A DNA stretch of 64,000 nucleotides, taken from Pseudomonas putida. GTDB taxonomy: Bacteria > Pseudomonadota > Gammaproteobacteria > Pseudomonadales > Pseudomonadaceae. Made by a program: the position numbers and the translations under genes. Of the stretch, positions 34,324 through 41,744 are shown piece after piece; the first letter of the stretch is position 1, and each line of letters begins with the position of its first letter. A model generated the notes under the pieces. It saw only the letters and a list, made by a program, of their open reading frames with translations, was not told where the DNA came from and made no database searches. The stretch is from positions 2,551,501 to 2,615,500 of the forward strand of contig NZ_CP029693.1 in NCBI RefSeq assembly GCF_003228315.1, in the 5' to 3' direction.

Positions 34324-35040
34324 TTATTGCTTGGCAGCTTCTTCTTTTGCCGGATCCTTGATCGCCAGCAGTTCCAGGTCGAATACCAGCACCGAGTTGG
34401 CCGGAATTGCCGGGCTTGGGCTTTGCGCGCCGTAAGCCAGTTCGCTAGGAATGTACAGCTTGTACTTCTCGCCCACGTGCATCAGTTGCAGGCCTTCGAC
34501 CCAACCCGGAATCACACCGCTGACCGGCAGATCGATCGGGCTGCCGCGCTCGACGGAGCTGTCGAAAACGGTGCCATTGGTCAGCTTGCCGGTGTAGTGA
34601 ACGGTCACTACGTCAGTCGGCTTCGGCTGAGCGCCATCGGCTTTCTTTTCCACTTCGTACTGCAGGCCGGAAGCGGTGGTCACGACACCTGCTTTCTTGC
34701 CGTTTTCTTCGAGGAATTTCTTGCCGGCTGCTGCCGACTCTTCACTCATCTTGGCCATGCGCTCTTCAGCACGCTTTTGCAGCGCGGCGAAGGCTTCAAC
34801 CAGTTCTTCGTCCTTGAGCTTCTGCTCTTTCTTGCCGACGGCATCTTCGATGCCCTGGGCTACGGCTTTGGAATCCAGGTCATCCATGCCTTCCTGAGCC
34901 AGGCTCTTGCCCATGTTCAGGCCAATGCCGTAGGAAGCTTTTTGCGCCGGGGTTTTGAGCTCTACGCTGGTTTGCGAGTCGCAACCCGCGAGTACCAGGC
35001 TAACCAGGGCCACCGCCGCCGCCAACCGATGCTGTTTCAT
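34324..35040 (-). CDS. FKBP-type peptidyl-prolyl isomerase lipoprotein (Mip/FkpA-like)
   Basis: This 238-residue envelope chaperone catalyses proline cis-trans isomerisation. It has a lipoprotein signal with lipobox LAGC (Cys20), an N-terminal helical dimerisation region (about 30-125), and a C-terminal FKBP domain with DVVTVHYTGKLTNGTVFDSSVERGSP, GVIPGWVEGLQLM and YKLYIPSELAYG. The layout matches Legionella Mip and E. coli FkpA. The start is ATG with AAGGAA upstream. Confidence 0.94.
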   Translation of the reverse strand: MKQHRLAAAVALVSLVLAGCDSQTSVELKTPAQKASYGIGLNMGKSLAQEGMDDLDSKAVAQGIEDAVGKKEQKLKDEELVEAFAALQKRAEERMAKMSEESAAAGKKFLEENGKKAGVVTTASGLQYEVEKKADGAQPKPTDVVTVHYTGKLTNGTVFDSSVERGSPIDLPVSGVIPGWVEGLQLMHVGEKYKLYIPSELAYGAQSPSPAIPANSVLVFDLELLAIKDPAKEEAAKQ

Positions 35041-35299
35041 GCTATTTCCTTGTTCATTCGCCTAAAGGGCAATCGAGTAAAGTCGCGAGCTTATCAGGCG
35101 GCCACGACCAATGGCTACCGGCATGAGAGCCGGACATTTGCGATAAGTTCAGGTGTTTAAACGCTTTTCGCAGTGTAGATGATGAAACTTCTGTCATCTG
35201 ACTCTCGCACACAAAGTTTGCACCGCCCGCCAATCTGGCGTGATGGCCTCTTGCCGCACCCCAAACGCTCAGGCATAACGGAAGAATAAATCGACAAGG

Positions 35300-37111
35300 A
35301 TGTTCATCTTGCGCCTCTTCTTCCGCTTGCTGATTGTGATTGTTGCTCTGCTGGGTGCGGTTCTGGCAGTGGTTCTATATTACGTCGCCAACCCGAAACT
35401 GCCGCTCTGGACCCCGGCGCAGCAGGTGCACTACCTGGATCAGTGGAGCGCGGACGATCGCCAGACCTATTACTTCACCCCTCAGGGCACCCAAGTCAAA
35501 GGCTTGCGTTATGAGTGGTTCACGGCGCTTGAACTGCCGTTCTCCCAAGAGCGCTTTGCTGCCCCGGAATACTTGGCGCGCTTCGGCTTTCTGATCGACC
35601 CCAAGCAAAAACCCACCGAGAACAACCCCGGCAACTTGCCGGTCGGTTTCGCTCGGCATACAAACCCCGGTGGCACGGATACTTTTCTGGATATTACTTG
35701 CGCCGCCTGCCACACCGGAGAGCTGCGCTTCAAAGGTCAGGCGGTGCGTATCGACGGCGGTTCTGCTCAACATGTGTTGCCGTCCAGCGTTCCTACGCTC
35801 AAAGGTGGCAGTTTCGGACAAGCCCTGGTCGCAAGTCTGGCGTCGACTTACTACAACCCCTGGAAATTCGAGCGTTTTGCGCGAAAAGTTTTGGGCGCTG
35901 ACTACGACGTGCGCAATGAACAGTTGCGCAAGGAATTCAAACGTTCCCTGGACACCTTCCTGAAGGTGGCCTGGAACGACACTCACCGTGGGCTCTACCC
36001 GACCGAAGAAGGCCCGGGACGTACCGATGCCTTCGGACGCATCGCCAACGCGACCTTCGGCGATGCCATTTCCCCCGCCAACTACCGCGTGGCCAATGCC
36101 CCTGTCGACTACCCGCAACTGTGGGACATGTGGACATTCGAATGGGTGCAATGGAATGGCTCCGCCAAGCAGCCCATGGCGCGCAATATCGGTGAAGCCT
36201 TGGGTGTAGGCGCCACTCTGAATTTCTTTGATAAGAACAGACAACCCCTGATGGGCGATGACCGTTACCCGTCAAGCGTTCGCGTGCGCGATTTGCACCT
36301 GATCGAAGAAACCCTCCAGCGCCTGGAACCGCCCGCCTGGCCGGAGGCGCTGCTGGGAGCCATCGACAAACCCCTGGCCGCCAAAGGTCGCGCGCTGTTC
36401 AGCGAAAACTGCGCCGGCTGCCACGTCCCCCGTGTAACCCAAGAGGAAGGTCGCTTCGTACAGCATCTGAAAATGCTCCCGGTGGATGTCATCGGCACCG
36501 ACCCGAATGCCGCCAACAATATCGCCGACTACCGCTTCGATCTGACTGCGCTGCAATGGAATCAACAAGACCTGTTGAACCTCGACGTACAACCCAAGCC
36601 CACCAAGCCACTGGATCTGAGCAAGATGTCGGTGGCCAAGGGCCTGGCTTATGTCACAGCCTTCGTCGAAAACCGCGCGTATCGCGAAGCGGGCATCACC
36701 CCGGACGAGCGACCGCAGATGGATGGTTTCGGCCTGCCGATCGGTGTTCGCGAATTGCGCGCCTACAAGGCTCGCCCCCTGGCGGGCGTATGGGCAACAG
36801 CGCCGTTCCTGCACAACGGTTCGGTGCCCAACCTCTATCAACTGCTTTCGCCGCAGGATGAACGCGCGACGACCTTCTACAAAGGCACCTTCGAATATGA
36901 CCCGCAGCATCTGGGTTATCGCACCGAAGCCTTTACCAATGGCTTCCTGTTCGACACGAGCATCACCGGCAACCACAACAGCGGTCACGAGTTTCGCGCC
37001 GGCAAGCCTGGCAACGGCGTGATCGGCCGCCTGCTGCAACCGCAGGAGCGCTGGGCGTTGCTGGAGTACCTGAAGGTGCTGGGCGGTCCGCTGGAATCGC
37101 AGCTGCCATGA
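35300..37111 (+). CDS. Di-haem c-type cytochrome, RoxA/cytochrome-c-peroxidase-like
   Basis: This 603-residue protein has an uncleaved or signal-like N-terminal hydrophobic helix (about 3-30) and two haem-attachment motifs, CAACH (134-138) and CAGCH (371-375). The length and layout fit the large di-haem group related to RoxA rubber oxygenase and MauG/CcpA peroxidases rather than classic 330-residue peroxidases. It would act in the periplasm, possibly anchored. The catalase-like gene follows after 16 bases, so they form an operon, suggesting peroxide- or lipid-peroxide-linked chemistry. The substrate is unknown. Confidence 0.85.
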   Translation: MFILRLFFRLLIVIVALLGAVLAVVLYYVANPKLPLWTPAQQVHYLDQWSADDRQTYYFTPQGTQVKGLRYEWFTALELPFSQERFAAPEYLARFGFLIDPKQKPTENNPGNLPVGFARHTNPGGTDTFLDITCAACHTGELRFKGQAVRIDGGSAQHVLPSSVPTLKGGSFGQALVASLASTYYNPWKFERFARKVLGADYDVRNEQLRKEFKRSLDTFLKVAWNDTHRGLYPTEEGPGRTDAFGRIANATFGDAISPANYRVANAPVDYPQLWDMWTFEWVQWNGSAKQPMARNIGEALGVGATLNFFDKNRQPLMGDDRYPSSVRVRDLHLIEETLQRLEPPAWPEALLGAIDKPLAAKGRALFSENCAGCHVPRVTQEEGRFVQHLKMLPVDVIGTDPNAANNIADYRFDLTALQWNQQDLLNLDVQPKPTKPLDLSKMSVAKGLAYVTAFVENRAYREAGITPDERPQMDGFGLPIGVRELRAYKARPLAGVWATAPFLHNGSVPNLYQLLSPQDERATTFYKGTFEYDPQHLGYRTEAFTNGFLFDTSITGNHNSGHEFRAGKPGNGVIGRLLQPQERWALLEYLKVLGGPLESQLP

Positions 37112-37127
37112 TCAAAAGGAATTTTGA

Positions 37128-38264
37128 ATGTTGAAGAGCCTCTGGCTGCGTATGGGTGCCTTTATCGGCAAGACATTGCTCTGGTTGCTGGGGCTTGGAT
37201 TGCTAGGCTGGGCGCTGGCCTCGGCGTGGTTCGCCTGGCAGCACCACGGCCCGGTGTCGGCGCAGGAATTGATTCCGGATGGCGAAGCGGCCATGACTCA
37301 GGGCGTCATTCAGACCGCCGTGCGCATCGTCGACCAGCACCGGGAAAACACCCGTTATTTACGCGATGCCCACGCCAAGGCCCACGGCTGCGTGAAGGCA
37401 CAAGTGCAGGTGCTGTCGGATCTGCCGGGCGAGCTTCGCCAGGGTGTGTTCAGTGAGCCGGGAAAAACCTGGCAGGCGACCATGCGCCTATCCAACGGCA
37501 ACGCTTACCCGCAGTTCGACAGCATCCGTGATGCCCGGGGCATGGCGATCAAGCTGCTCGATGTACCGGGCAAGCAATTGTTGAGTGATCAACCGCAGCG
37601 AAACGAACAGGATTTCGTGATGTTCAGTCATCCGAACTTCTTCGTCAGCGATGTCGCCGAGTATCGTCAGAATGTCGCGGCGCAGGCGGACGGAAAAAAG
37701 ATCATGGCGTTTTTTCCGGGCTGGAACCCGTTCAAATGGCAGGTTCGTCATTTGTTCATTGCGCTGGCAACCCTGTCCCCTGCTCCGCCAAGCCCGACGC
37801 AAACGACTTATTTTTCGGTTTCGCCCTACAAATTCGGCGAAGCCAATGCCAAGTTTCGCGTGATGCCCGATCCACAAAACTGCCCCGGCTACACGCTGCC
37901 GGCACAAAACGAGAAGTTGCCGAATTTCTTGAGAAGTGCGTTGAATCAGCAACTGTCGACCGATCGGATTGCTGCCTGCTTCGTCCTGCAGATCCAGCGT
38001 CAGGACGCGAATAAATACATGCCGATCGAGGACACCAGCATCGAGTGGCGCGAAAGCGATGCACCCTTTGAGACGGTGGCGCAGATCACAGTGCCGGCAC
38101 AGGATTTCGACACGCCGGCGCTGAACCTGCAATGCGACAACCTGTCGTTCAATCCCTGGTTCGGCATTGAAGCGCACCGCCCCATTGGCGGCATCAACCG
38201 GTTGCGCAAGGCAGTGTATGAAGCTGTCAGCGATTACCGCCATGCCCGTAATGCGGGGCAATAA
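37128..38264 (+). CDS. Catalase-family (SrpA-like) haem protein
   Basis: This 378-residue protein is a short catalase-fold relative with an N-terminal membrane segment (about 12-36), placing the domain at the periplasmic face. Family features include MRLSNGNAYPQFDSIRDARGMAIKLLDVPG (about 118-147) and DFVMFSHPNFFV (about 161-172). It lacks the C-terminal flavodoxin-like domain of large catalases. Relatives act as catalases, peroxidases or lipid-hydroperoxide enzymes. It is the second gene of an operon with the di-haem cytochrome. Confidence 0.85.
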   Translation: MLKSLWLRMGAFIGKTLLWLLGLGLLGWALASAWFAWQHHGPVSAQELIPDGEAAMTQGVIQTAVRIVDQHRENTRYLRDAHAKAHGCVKAQVQVLSDLPGELRQGVFSEPGKTWQATMRLSNGNAYPQFDSIRDARGMAIKLLDVPGKQLLSDQPQRNEQDFVMFSHPNFFVSDVAEYRQNVAAQADGKKIMAFFPGWNPFKWQVRHLFIALATLSPAPPSPTQTTYFSVSPYKFGEANAKFRVMPDPQNCPGYTLPAQNEKLPNFLRSALNQQLSTDRIAACFVLQIQRQDANKYMPIEDTSIEWRESDAPFETVAQITVPAQDFDTPALNLQCDNLSFNPWFGIEAHRPIGGINRLRKAVYEAVSDYRHARNAGQ

Positions 38265-38277
38265 ACCAACATCGAAC

Positions 38278-38377
38278 TGTAGGAGCGAGCAGGCTCGCGA
38301 AAAACCTGAGCACATCACGGGGTGCCAGGTAGCGCGCGTTATCGTTGACGACCATCGCGAGCAGGCTCGCTCCTACA
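38278..38377. repeat. Paired REP element with flipped left loop
   Basis: The left unit reads TGTAGGAGCGAGCAGGCTCG where other copies read GAGCCTGCTC, so its central palindrome is inverted. The right arm is standard. It lies after the catalase-like gene. Confidence 0.88.
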
Positions 38378-38406
38378 AGAACGGGAATTGCCAAATTGCA
38401 GACGAC

Positions 38407-38431
38407 AAAAAGCCCGCACTAGGCGGGCTTT
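38407..38431 (-). terminator. Terminator of the left tRNA unit
   Basis: AGCCCGC / GCGGGCT with loop ACTAG; the A run on the left gives a T tail for minus-strand transcripts. Confidence 0.85.
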
Positions 38432-38473
38432 CCGTGTGGTGACCTGGCGTTCAGTGTTCCAGGTTACCGAATA

Positions 38474-38550
38474 TGGCGCAGCGGACGGGACTCGAACCCG
38501 CGACCCCCGGCGTGACAGGCCGGTATTCTAACCGACTGAACTACCGCTGC
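38474..38550 (-). tRNA. tRNA-Asp(GTC), copy 1
   Basis: A 77-base tRNA with encoded CCA. Acceptor GCAGCGG / CCGCTGC, D-arm TAGTTCAGTCGG, anticodon GTC in CCTGTCACG, and T-arm GGGTTCGAGTCCC. It is identical to copy 2 at 38840-38916. Confidence 0.97.
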
Positions 38551-38565
38551 GCGTAGCGTTGAAAG

Positions 38566-38641
38566 TGGTGGGTGATGACGGGATCGAACCGCCGACATTC
38601 TGCTTGTAAGGCAGACGCTCTCCCAGCTGAGCTAATCACCC
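38566..38641 (-). tRNA. tRNA-Val(TAC), copy 1
   Basis: A 76-base tRNA with encoded CCA. Acceptor GGGTGAT / ATCACCC, anticodon TAC in CCTTACAAG, and T-arm CGGTTCGATCCCG. It is transcribed before tRNA-Asp copy 1 in the same unit, 15 bases apart. Confidence 0.97.
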
Positions 38642-38662
38642 TTTACCTTCGTTGCGGGGCGC

Positions 38663-38692
38663 ATTATGCCACAGGTTTTCATAAAGTGTTGA
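38663..38692 (-). promoter_or_regulatory. Promoter of the left tRNA unit
   Basis: On the minus strand, a -35 TCAACA, 18-base spacer and -10 CATAAT are followed by a GC-rich discriminator (GCGCCCC), the pattern of stable-RNA promoters. Confidence 0.6.
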
Positions 38693-38773
38693 TTTAATTG
38701 ATAAATTTTTCAAAAAAATCTGAAAACCCGTGAAACCATGCAAACCGCGAAACAACCATCAAACTTCAGACAG

Positions 38774-38799
38774 AAAAAAGCCCGCTTCAGCGGGCTTTT
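38774..38799 (-). terminator. Terminator of the right tRNA unit
   Basis: AGCCCGC / GCGGGCT with loop TTCA, followed on the minus strand by six T residues. Confidence 0.88.
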
Positions 38800-38839
38800 C
38801 CGTGGTGACCTGGCGTTCAGTGTTCCAGGTTACCGAATA

Positions 38840-38916
38840 TGGCGCAGCGGACGGGACTCGAACCCGCGACCCCCGGCGTGACAGGCCGGTATTCTAACCG
38901 ACTGAACTACCGCTGC
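38840..38916 (-). tRNA. tRNA-Asp(GTC), copy 2
   Basis: The 77 bases are identical to copy 1, including the downstream hairpin GGTGACCTGG / CCAGGTTACC, showing a duplicated transcription unit. Confidence 0.97.
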
Positions 38917-38935
38917 GCGTAACACTGAATGCGAA

Positions 38936-39011
38936 TGGTGGGTGATGACGGGATCGAACCGCCGACATTCTGCTTGTAAGGCAGACGCTCTCCCAGCTGA
39001 GCTAATCACCC
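38936..39011 (-). tRNA. tRNA-Val(TAC), copy 2
   Basis: The 76 bases are identical to copy 1. First gene of the right-hand unit; 19 bases separate it from tRNA-Asp copy 2. Confidence 0.97.
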
Positions 39012-39032
39012 TTCACGTTCGGTGTGGCGCGC

Positions 39033-39061
39033 ATTCTACGGAGCGACCCTACCTCTGGCAA
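39033..39061 (-). promoter_or_regulatory. Promoter of the right tRNA unit
   Basis: On the minus strand, TTGCCA, a 17-base spacer and TAGAAT are followed by the discriminator GCGCGCC, typical of stringently controlled stable-RNA promoters. Confidence 0.75.
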
Positions 39062-39171
39062 GCACTTTTTTAATTAATTTTTTCATGCCTTCCAAAGGCT
39101 TAGAGAAGGGTTGGCCTATGGCACGGCGAAGACAATAATGCCCCCCTTTGTATAAAGGAGAGAGTCACCCC

Positions 39172-40092
39172 ATGTGGTTCAAGAACCTGCTTATCTATCG
39201 CCTGACCCAAGATCTGCCTGTTGATGCCGAGGCGTTGGAATCTGCACTGGCCACCAAACTGGCGCGCCCATGTGCAAGCCAGGAGTTGACCACCTACGGT
39301 TTCGTCGCCCCCTTCGGCAAGGGCGAAGATGCGCCCCTGGTACACGTCAGCGGTGATTTCCTGCTGGTCAGCGCACGCAAGGAAGAACGCATTCTGCCGG
39401 GCAGCGTCGTGCGTGACGCCGTGAAGGAAAAGGTCGAAGAGATCGAAGCCGAACAAATGCGCAAGGTCTATAAAAAGGAACGCGACCAGATCAAGGATGA
39501 AATCATCCAGGCCTTCCTGCCGCGTGCCTTCATTCGTCGCTCGTCGACCTTTGCCGCCATCGCGCCGAAACAGGGCCTGATCCTAGTCAACTCGGCCAGC
39601 CCGAAACGCGCCGAAGACTTGCTGTCCACCCTGCGTGAAGTGATCGGCACCCTGCCGGTACGTCCACTGACCGTGAAGATGGCCCCGACCGCAACCATGA
39701 CCGAGTGGGTCACCACCCAGAAAGCCGCAGACGATTTCTTCGTGCTGGACGAGTGCGAACTGCGCGACACCCACGAAGACGGCGGTATCGTGCGCTGCAA
39801 ACGCCAGGACCTGACCAGCGAAGAAATCCAGCTGCACCTGAGCACCGGCAAAGTGGTCACCCAATTGTCGCTGGCCTGGCAGGACAAGCTGTCCTTCGTC
39901 CTCGACGACAAGATGGTGGTCAAGCGCCTGAAGTTCGAAGACCTGCTGCAAGACCAGGCGGAACAGGATGGTGGCGACGAGGCCCTGGGCCAGCTGGATG
40001 CCAGCTTCACCCTGATGATGCTGACCTTCGGTGATTTCCTGCCGGCGCTGGTTGAAGCGTTGGGTGGGGAAGAGACTCCGCAGGGCATCTAA
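39172..40092 (+). CDS. rdgC: Recombination-associated protein RdgC
   Basis: RdgC forms a ring around duplex DNA and limits RecA loading and strand exchange. The 306-residue protein begins [11 protein letters not shown], as the family does, and shows [16 protein letters not shown], with [17 protein letters not shown] (about 113-129) and TEWVTTQ. The start at 39172 is fixed by the conserved N-terminus and AAGGAGAG upstream. Confidence 0.96.
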   Translation: MWFKNLLIYRLTQDLPVDAEALESALATKLARPCASQELTTYGFVAPFGKGEDAPLVHVSGDFLLVSARKEERILPGSVVRDAVKEKVEEIEAEQMRKVYKKERDQIKDEIIQAFLPRAFIRRSSTFAAIAPKQGLILVNSASPKRAEDLLSTLREVIGTLPVRPLTVKMAPTATMTEWVTTQKAADDFFVLDECELRDTHEDGGIVRCKRQDLTSEEIQLHLSTGKVVTQLSLAWQDKLSFVLDDKMVVKRLKFEDLLQDQAEQDGGDEALGQLDASFTLMMLTFGDFLPALVEALGGEETPQGI

Positions 40093-40110
40093 AGCCTGAT
40101 GAGCCTCTAA

Positions 40111-40192
40111 TGTAGGAGCGAGCCTGCTCGCGATGGAGTGTCAGTTGCCCCTCTTTGGCTGACACACCATCGCGAGCAGGCTCGCTCCTACA
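40111..40192. repeat. Paired REP element, GAGCAGGCTC type
   Basis: Inverted REP units lie between rdgC and the BASS transporter gene. Confidence 0.9.
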
Positions 40193-40229
40193 GGGGATTT
40201 GTGGCGTTACTTAAAACAAGGATCAAGCC

Positions 40230-41195
40230 ATGCGTGCATTGGCAGCACTGAGCCGCTTTGTCGGCAACACTTTCGCTTACTGGGTTCTGATTTTCGCCGT
40301 CGTGGCGTTCCTGCAACCGGCATGGTTCATCGGTCTCAAAGGCGCCATCGTGCCGCTGCTGGGCGTGGTGATGTTCGGCATGGGCCTGACCCTCAAACTC
40401 GACGACTTTGCCGAAGTCGCCCGTCATCCCTGGCGCGTGGCCCTGGGGGTGGTGGCACATTTCGTGATCATGCCCGGCGTGGCGTGGTTGCTCTGTCAGG
40501 CGTTTCATCTACCGCCTGAGATCGCCGTCGGTGTGATCCTGGTCGGCTGCTGCCCAAGCGGCACCTCGTCGAACGTGATGACCTGGCTGGCCCATGGTGA
40601 TCTGGCGCTGTCGGTGGCCATCGCCGCCGTGACCACCCTCCTCGCTCCGTTGCTGACCCCGGCGCTGATCTGGCTGCTGGCGTCCGCGTGGTTGCCGGTT
40701 TCATTCATGGAGTTGTTCTGGTCGATCCTGCAAGTGGTGCTGCTGCCGATTGTGCTGGGCGTCGTGGCCCAGCGCCTGCTCGGTGCGCGTGTTCGCCACG
40801 CCGTGGACGTGCTGCCGCTGGTGTCGGTGGTGAGCATCGTGATCATCGTCACCGCCGTGGTCGCCGCCAGCCAGGCGAAAATTGCCGAATCCGGCCTGCT
40901 GATCATGGCCGTGGTCATGCTGCATAACAGCTTCGGTTACCTGCTGGGTTACTTCACCGGCCGCCTGTTCAAGCTGCCATTGGCCCAGCGCAAATCCCTG
41001 GCGCTGGAAGTCGGCATGCAGAATTCGGGGCTCGGTGCTGCCTTGGCCAGCGCGCACTTTTCGCCGTTGGCGGCGGTGCCTAGCGCGCTGTTCAGTGTCT
41101 GGCACAACATTTCCGGCGCACTGCTGTCGACGTATTTCCGCCGCATGAGCGAGAAACAGGACCGGGAAATGGCCGCTCAGCAGGCCGCTGACTGA
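40230..41195 (+). CDS. Bile acid:sodium symporter (BASS) family transporter
   Basis: This 321-residue protein has nine to ten hydrophobic segments and BASS motifs such as VGVILVGCCPSGTSSNVMTWLAHGDLALSVAIAAVTTLLAPLLTP (about 100-144), where the crossover helices and sodium-site residues lie, and ALEVGMQNSGLGAALA (about 256-271). Bacterial members import organic acids such as pantoate or steroids with sodium. The substrate here is unknown. Confidence 0.92.
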   Translation: MRALAALSRFVGNTFAYWVLIFAVVAFLQPAWFIGLKGAIVPLLGVVMFGMGLTLKLDDFAEVARHPWRVALGVVAHFVIMPGVAWLLCQAFHLPPEIAVGVILVGCCPSGTSSNVMTWLAHGDLALSVAIAAVTTLLAPLLTPALIWLLASAWLPVSFMELFWSILQVVLLPIVLGVVAQRLLGARVRHAVDVLPLVSVVSIVIIVTAVVAASQAKIAESGLLIMAVVMLHNSFGYLLGYFTGRLFKLPLAQRKSLALEVGMQNSGLGAALASAHFSPLAAVPSALFSVWHNISGALLSTYFRRMSEKQDREMAAQQAAD

Positions 41196-41243
41196 GTCGG
41201 AAACTTGATCCCCGGATTAATGCTGGGCACTATATTGCGCAAC

Positions 41244-41293
41244 GCGAGGACGACCTCGCGGCTCGATCGAGTCATTAATCTGGGGACGACCCC
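41244..41293 (+). promoter_or_regulatory. Guanidine-II (mini-ykkC) riboswitch
   Basis: Two hairpins each present an ACGA loop: GCGAGG-ACGA-CCTCGC (41244-41259) and GGGG-ACGA-CCCC (41282-41293). This is the diagnostic pair of the guanidine-II class. The ribosome site GGAGG (41304-41308) follows, and the gene is sugE, the known target of this class. Guanidine binding would expose the ribosome site. Confidence 0.9.
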
Positions 41294-41314
41294 GTCAACC
41301 GATGGAGGTCTTTC

Positions 41315-41629
41315 ATGTCCTGGATCATTCTGTTTTTCGCCGGCCTGTTCGAAGTCGGCTGGGCCGTAGGCCTCAAGTACACCGACGGCTTCAGCCGTCC
41401 CCTGCCCACTGCCCTCACCGTCGCGGCCATGGCTATCAGCCTGGGTTTGCTGGGCCTCGCCATGAAGGAATTACCGCTGGGCACGGCCTATGCGATCTGG
41501 ACAGGTGTGGGTGCCGTGGGGACGGTGATTGCCGGGATTATCCTGTTTGGCGAGTCGATGGCGCTGGTGCGGTTGGCCAGTGTGGCGTTGATTGTTGCCG
41601 GGTTGGTTGGGCTCAAGGTTAGCGCCTAG
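41315..41629 (+). CDS. sugE: SMR-family guanidinium exporter SugE/Gdx
   Basis: This 104-residue four-helix SMR transporter has the conserved glutamate in [11 protein letters not shown] (Glu13) and [15 protein letters not shown] (about 57-71). The SugE/Gdx subgroup exports guanidinium with protons, unlike the drug-exporting Qac/EmrE subgroup. The guanidine-II riboswitch immediately upstream strongly supports this role. Confidence 0.95.
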   Translation: MSWIILFFAGLFEVGWAVGLKYTDGFSRPLPTALTVAAMAISLGLLGLAMKELPLGTAYAIWTGVGAVGTVIAGIILFGESMALVRLASVALIVAGLVGLKVSA

Positions 41630-41642
41630 GCGACTACTGCTT

Positions 41643-41724
41643 TCGCGAGCAGGCTCGCTCCTACAAGGGGTCGGTGGTGTATCAGCCACACCACCGATCC
41701 TGTGGGAGCGAGCCTGCCCGCGAT
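41643..41724. repeat. Paired REP element, GAGCAGGCTC type
   Basis: Inverted REP units lie between sugE and the convergent acyltransferase gene. The right arm has GCCCGC in place of GCTCGC. Confidence 0.85.
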
Positions 41725-41744
41725 GAGGCCCGCCCAGTCACTGA

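Noticed and set aside
38474..39011. tRNA cluster as an integration site for a genomic island
   Set aside because: No integrase, truncated tRNA copy or atypical composition follows; both tRNA copies are full length and flanking genes are core-like.
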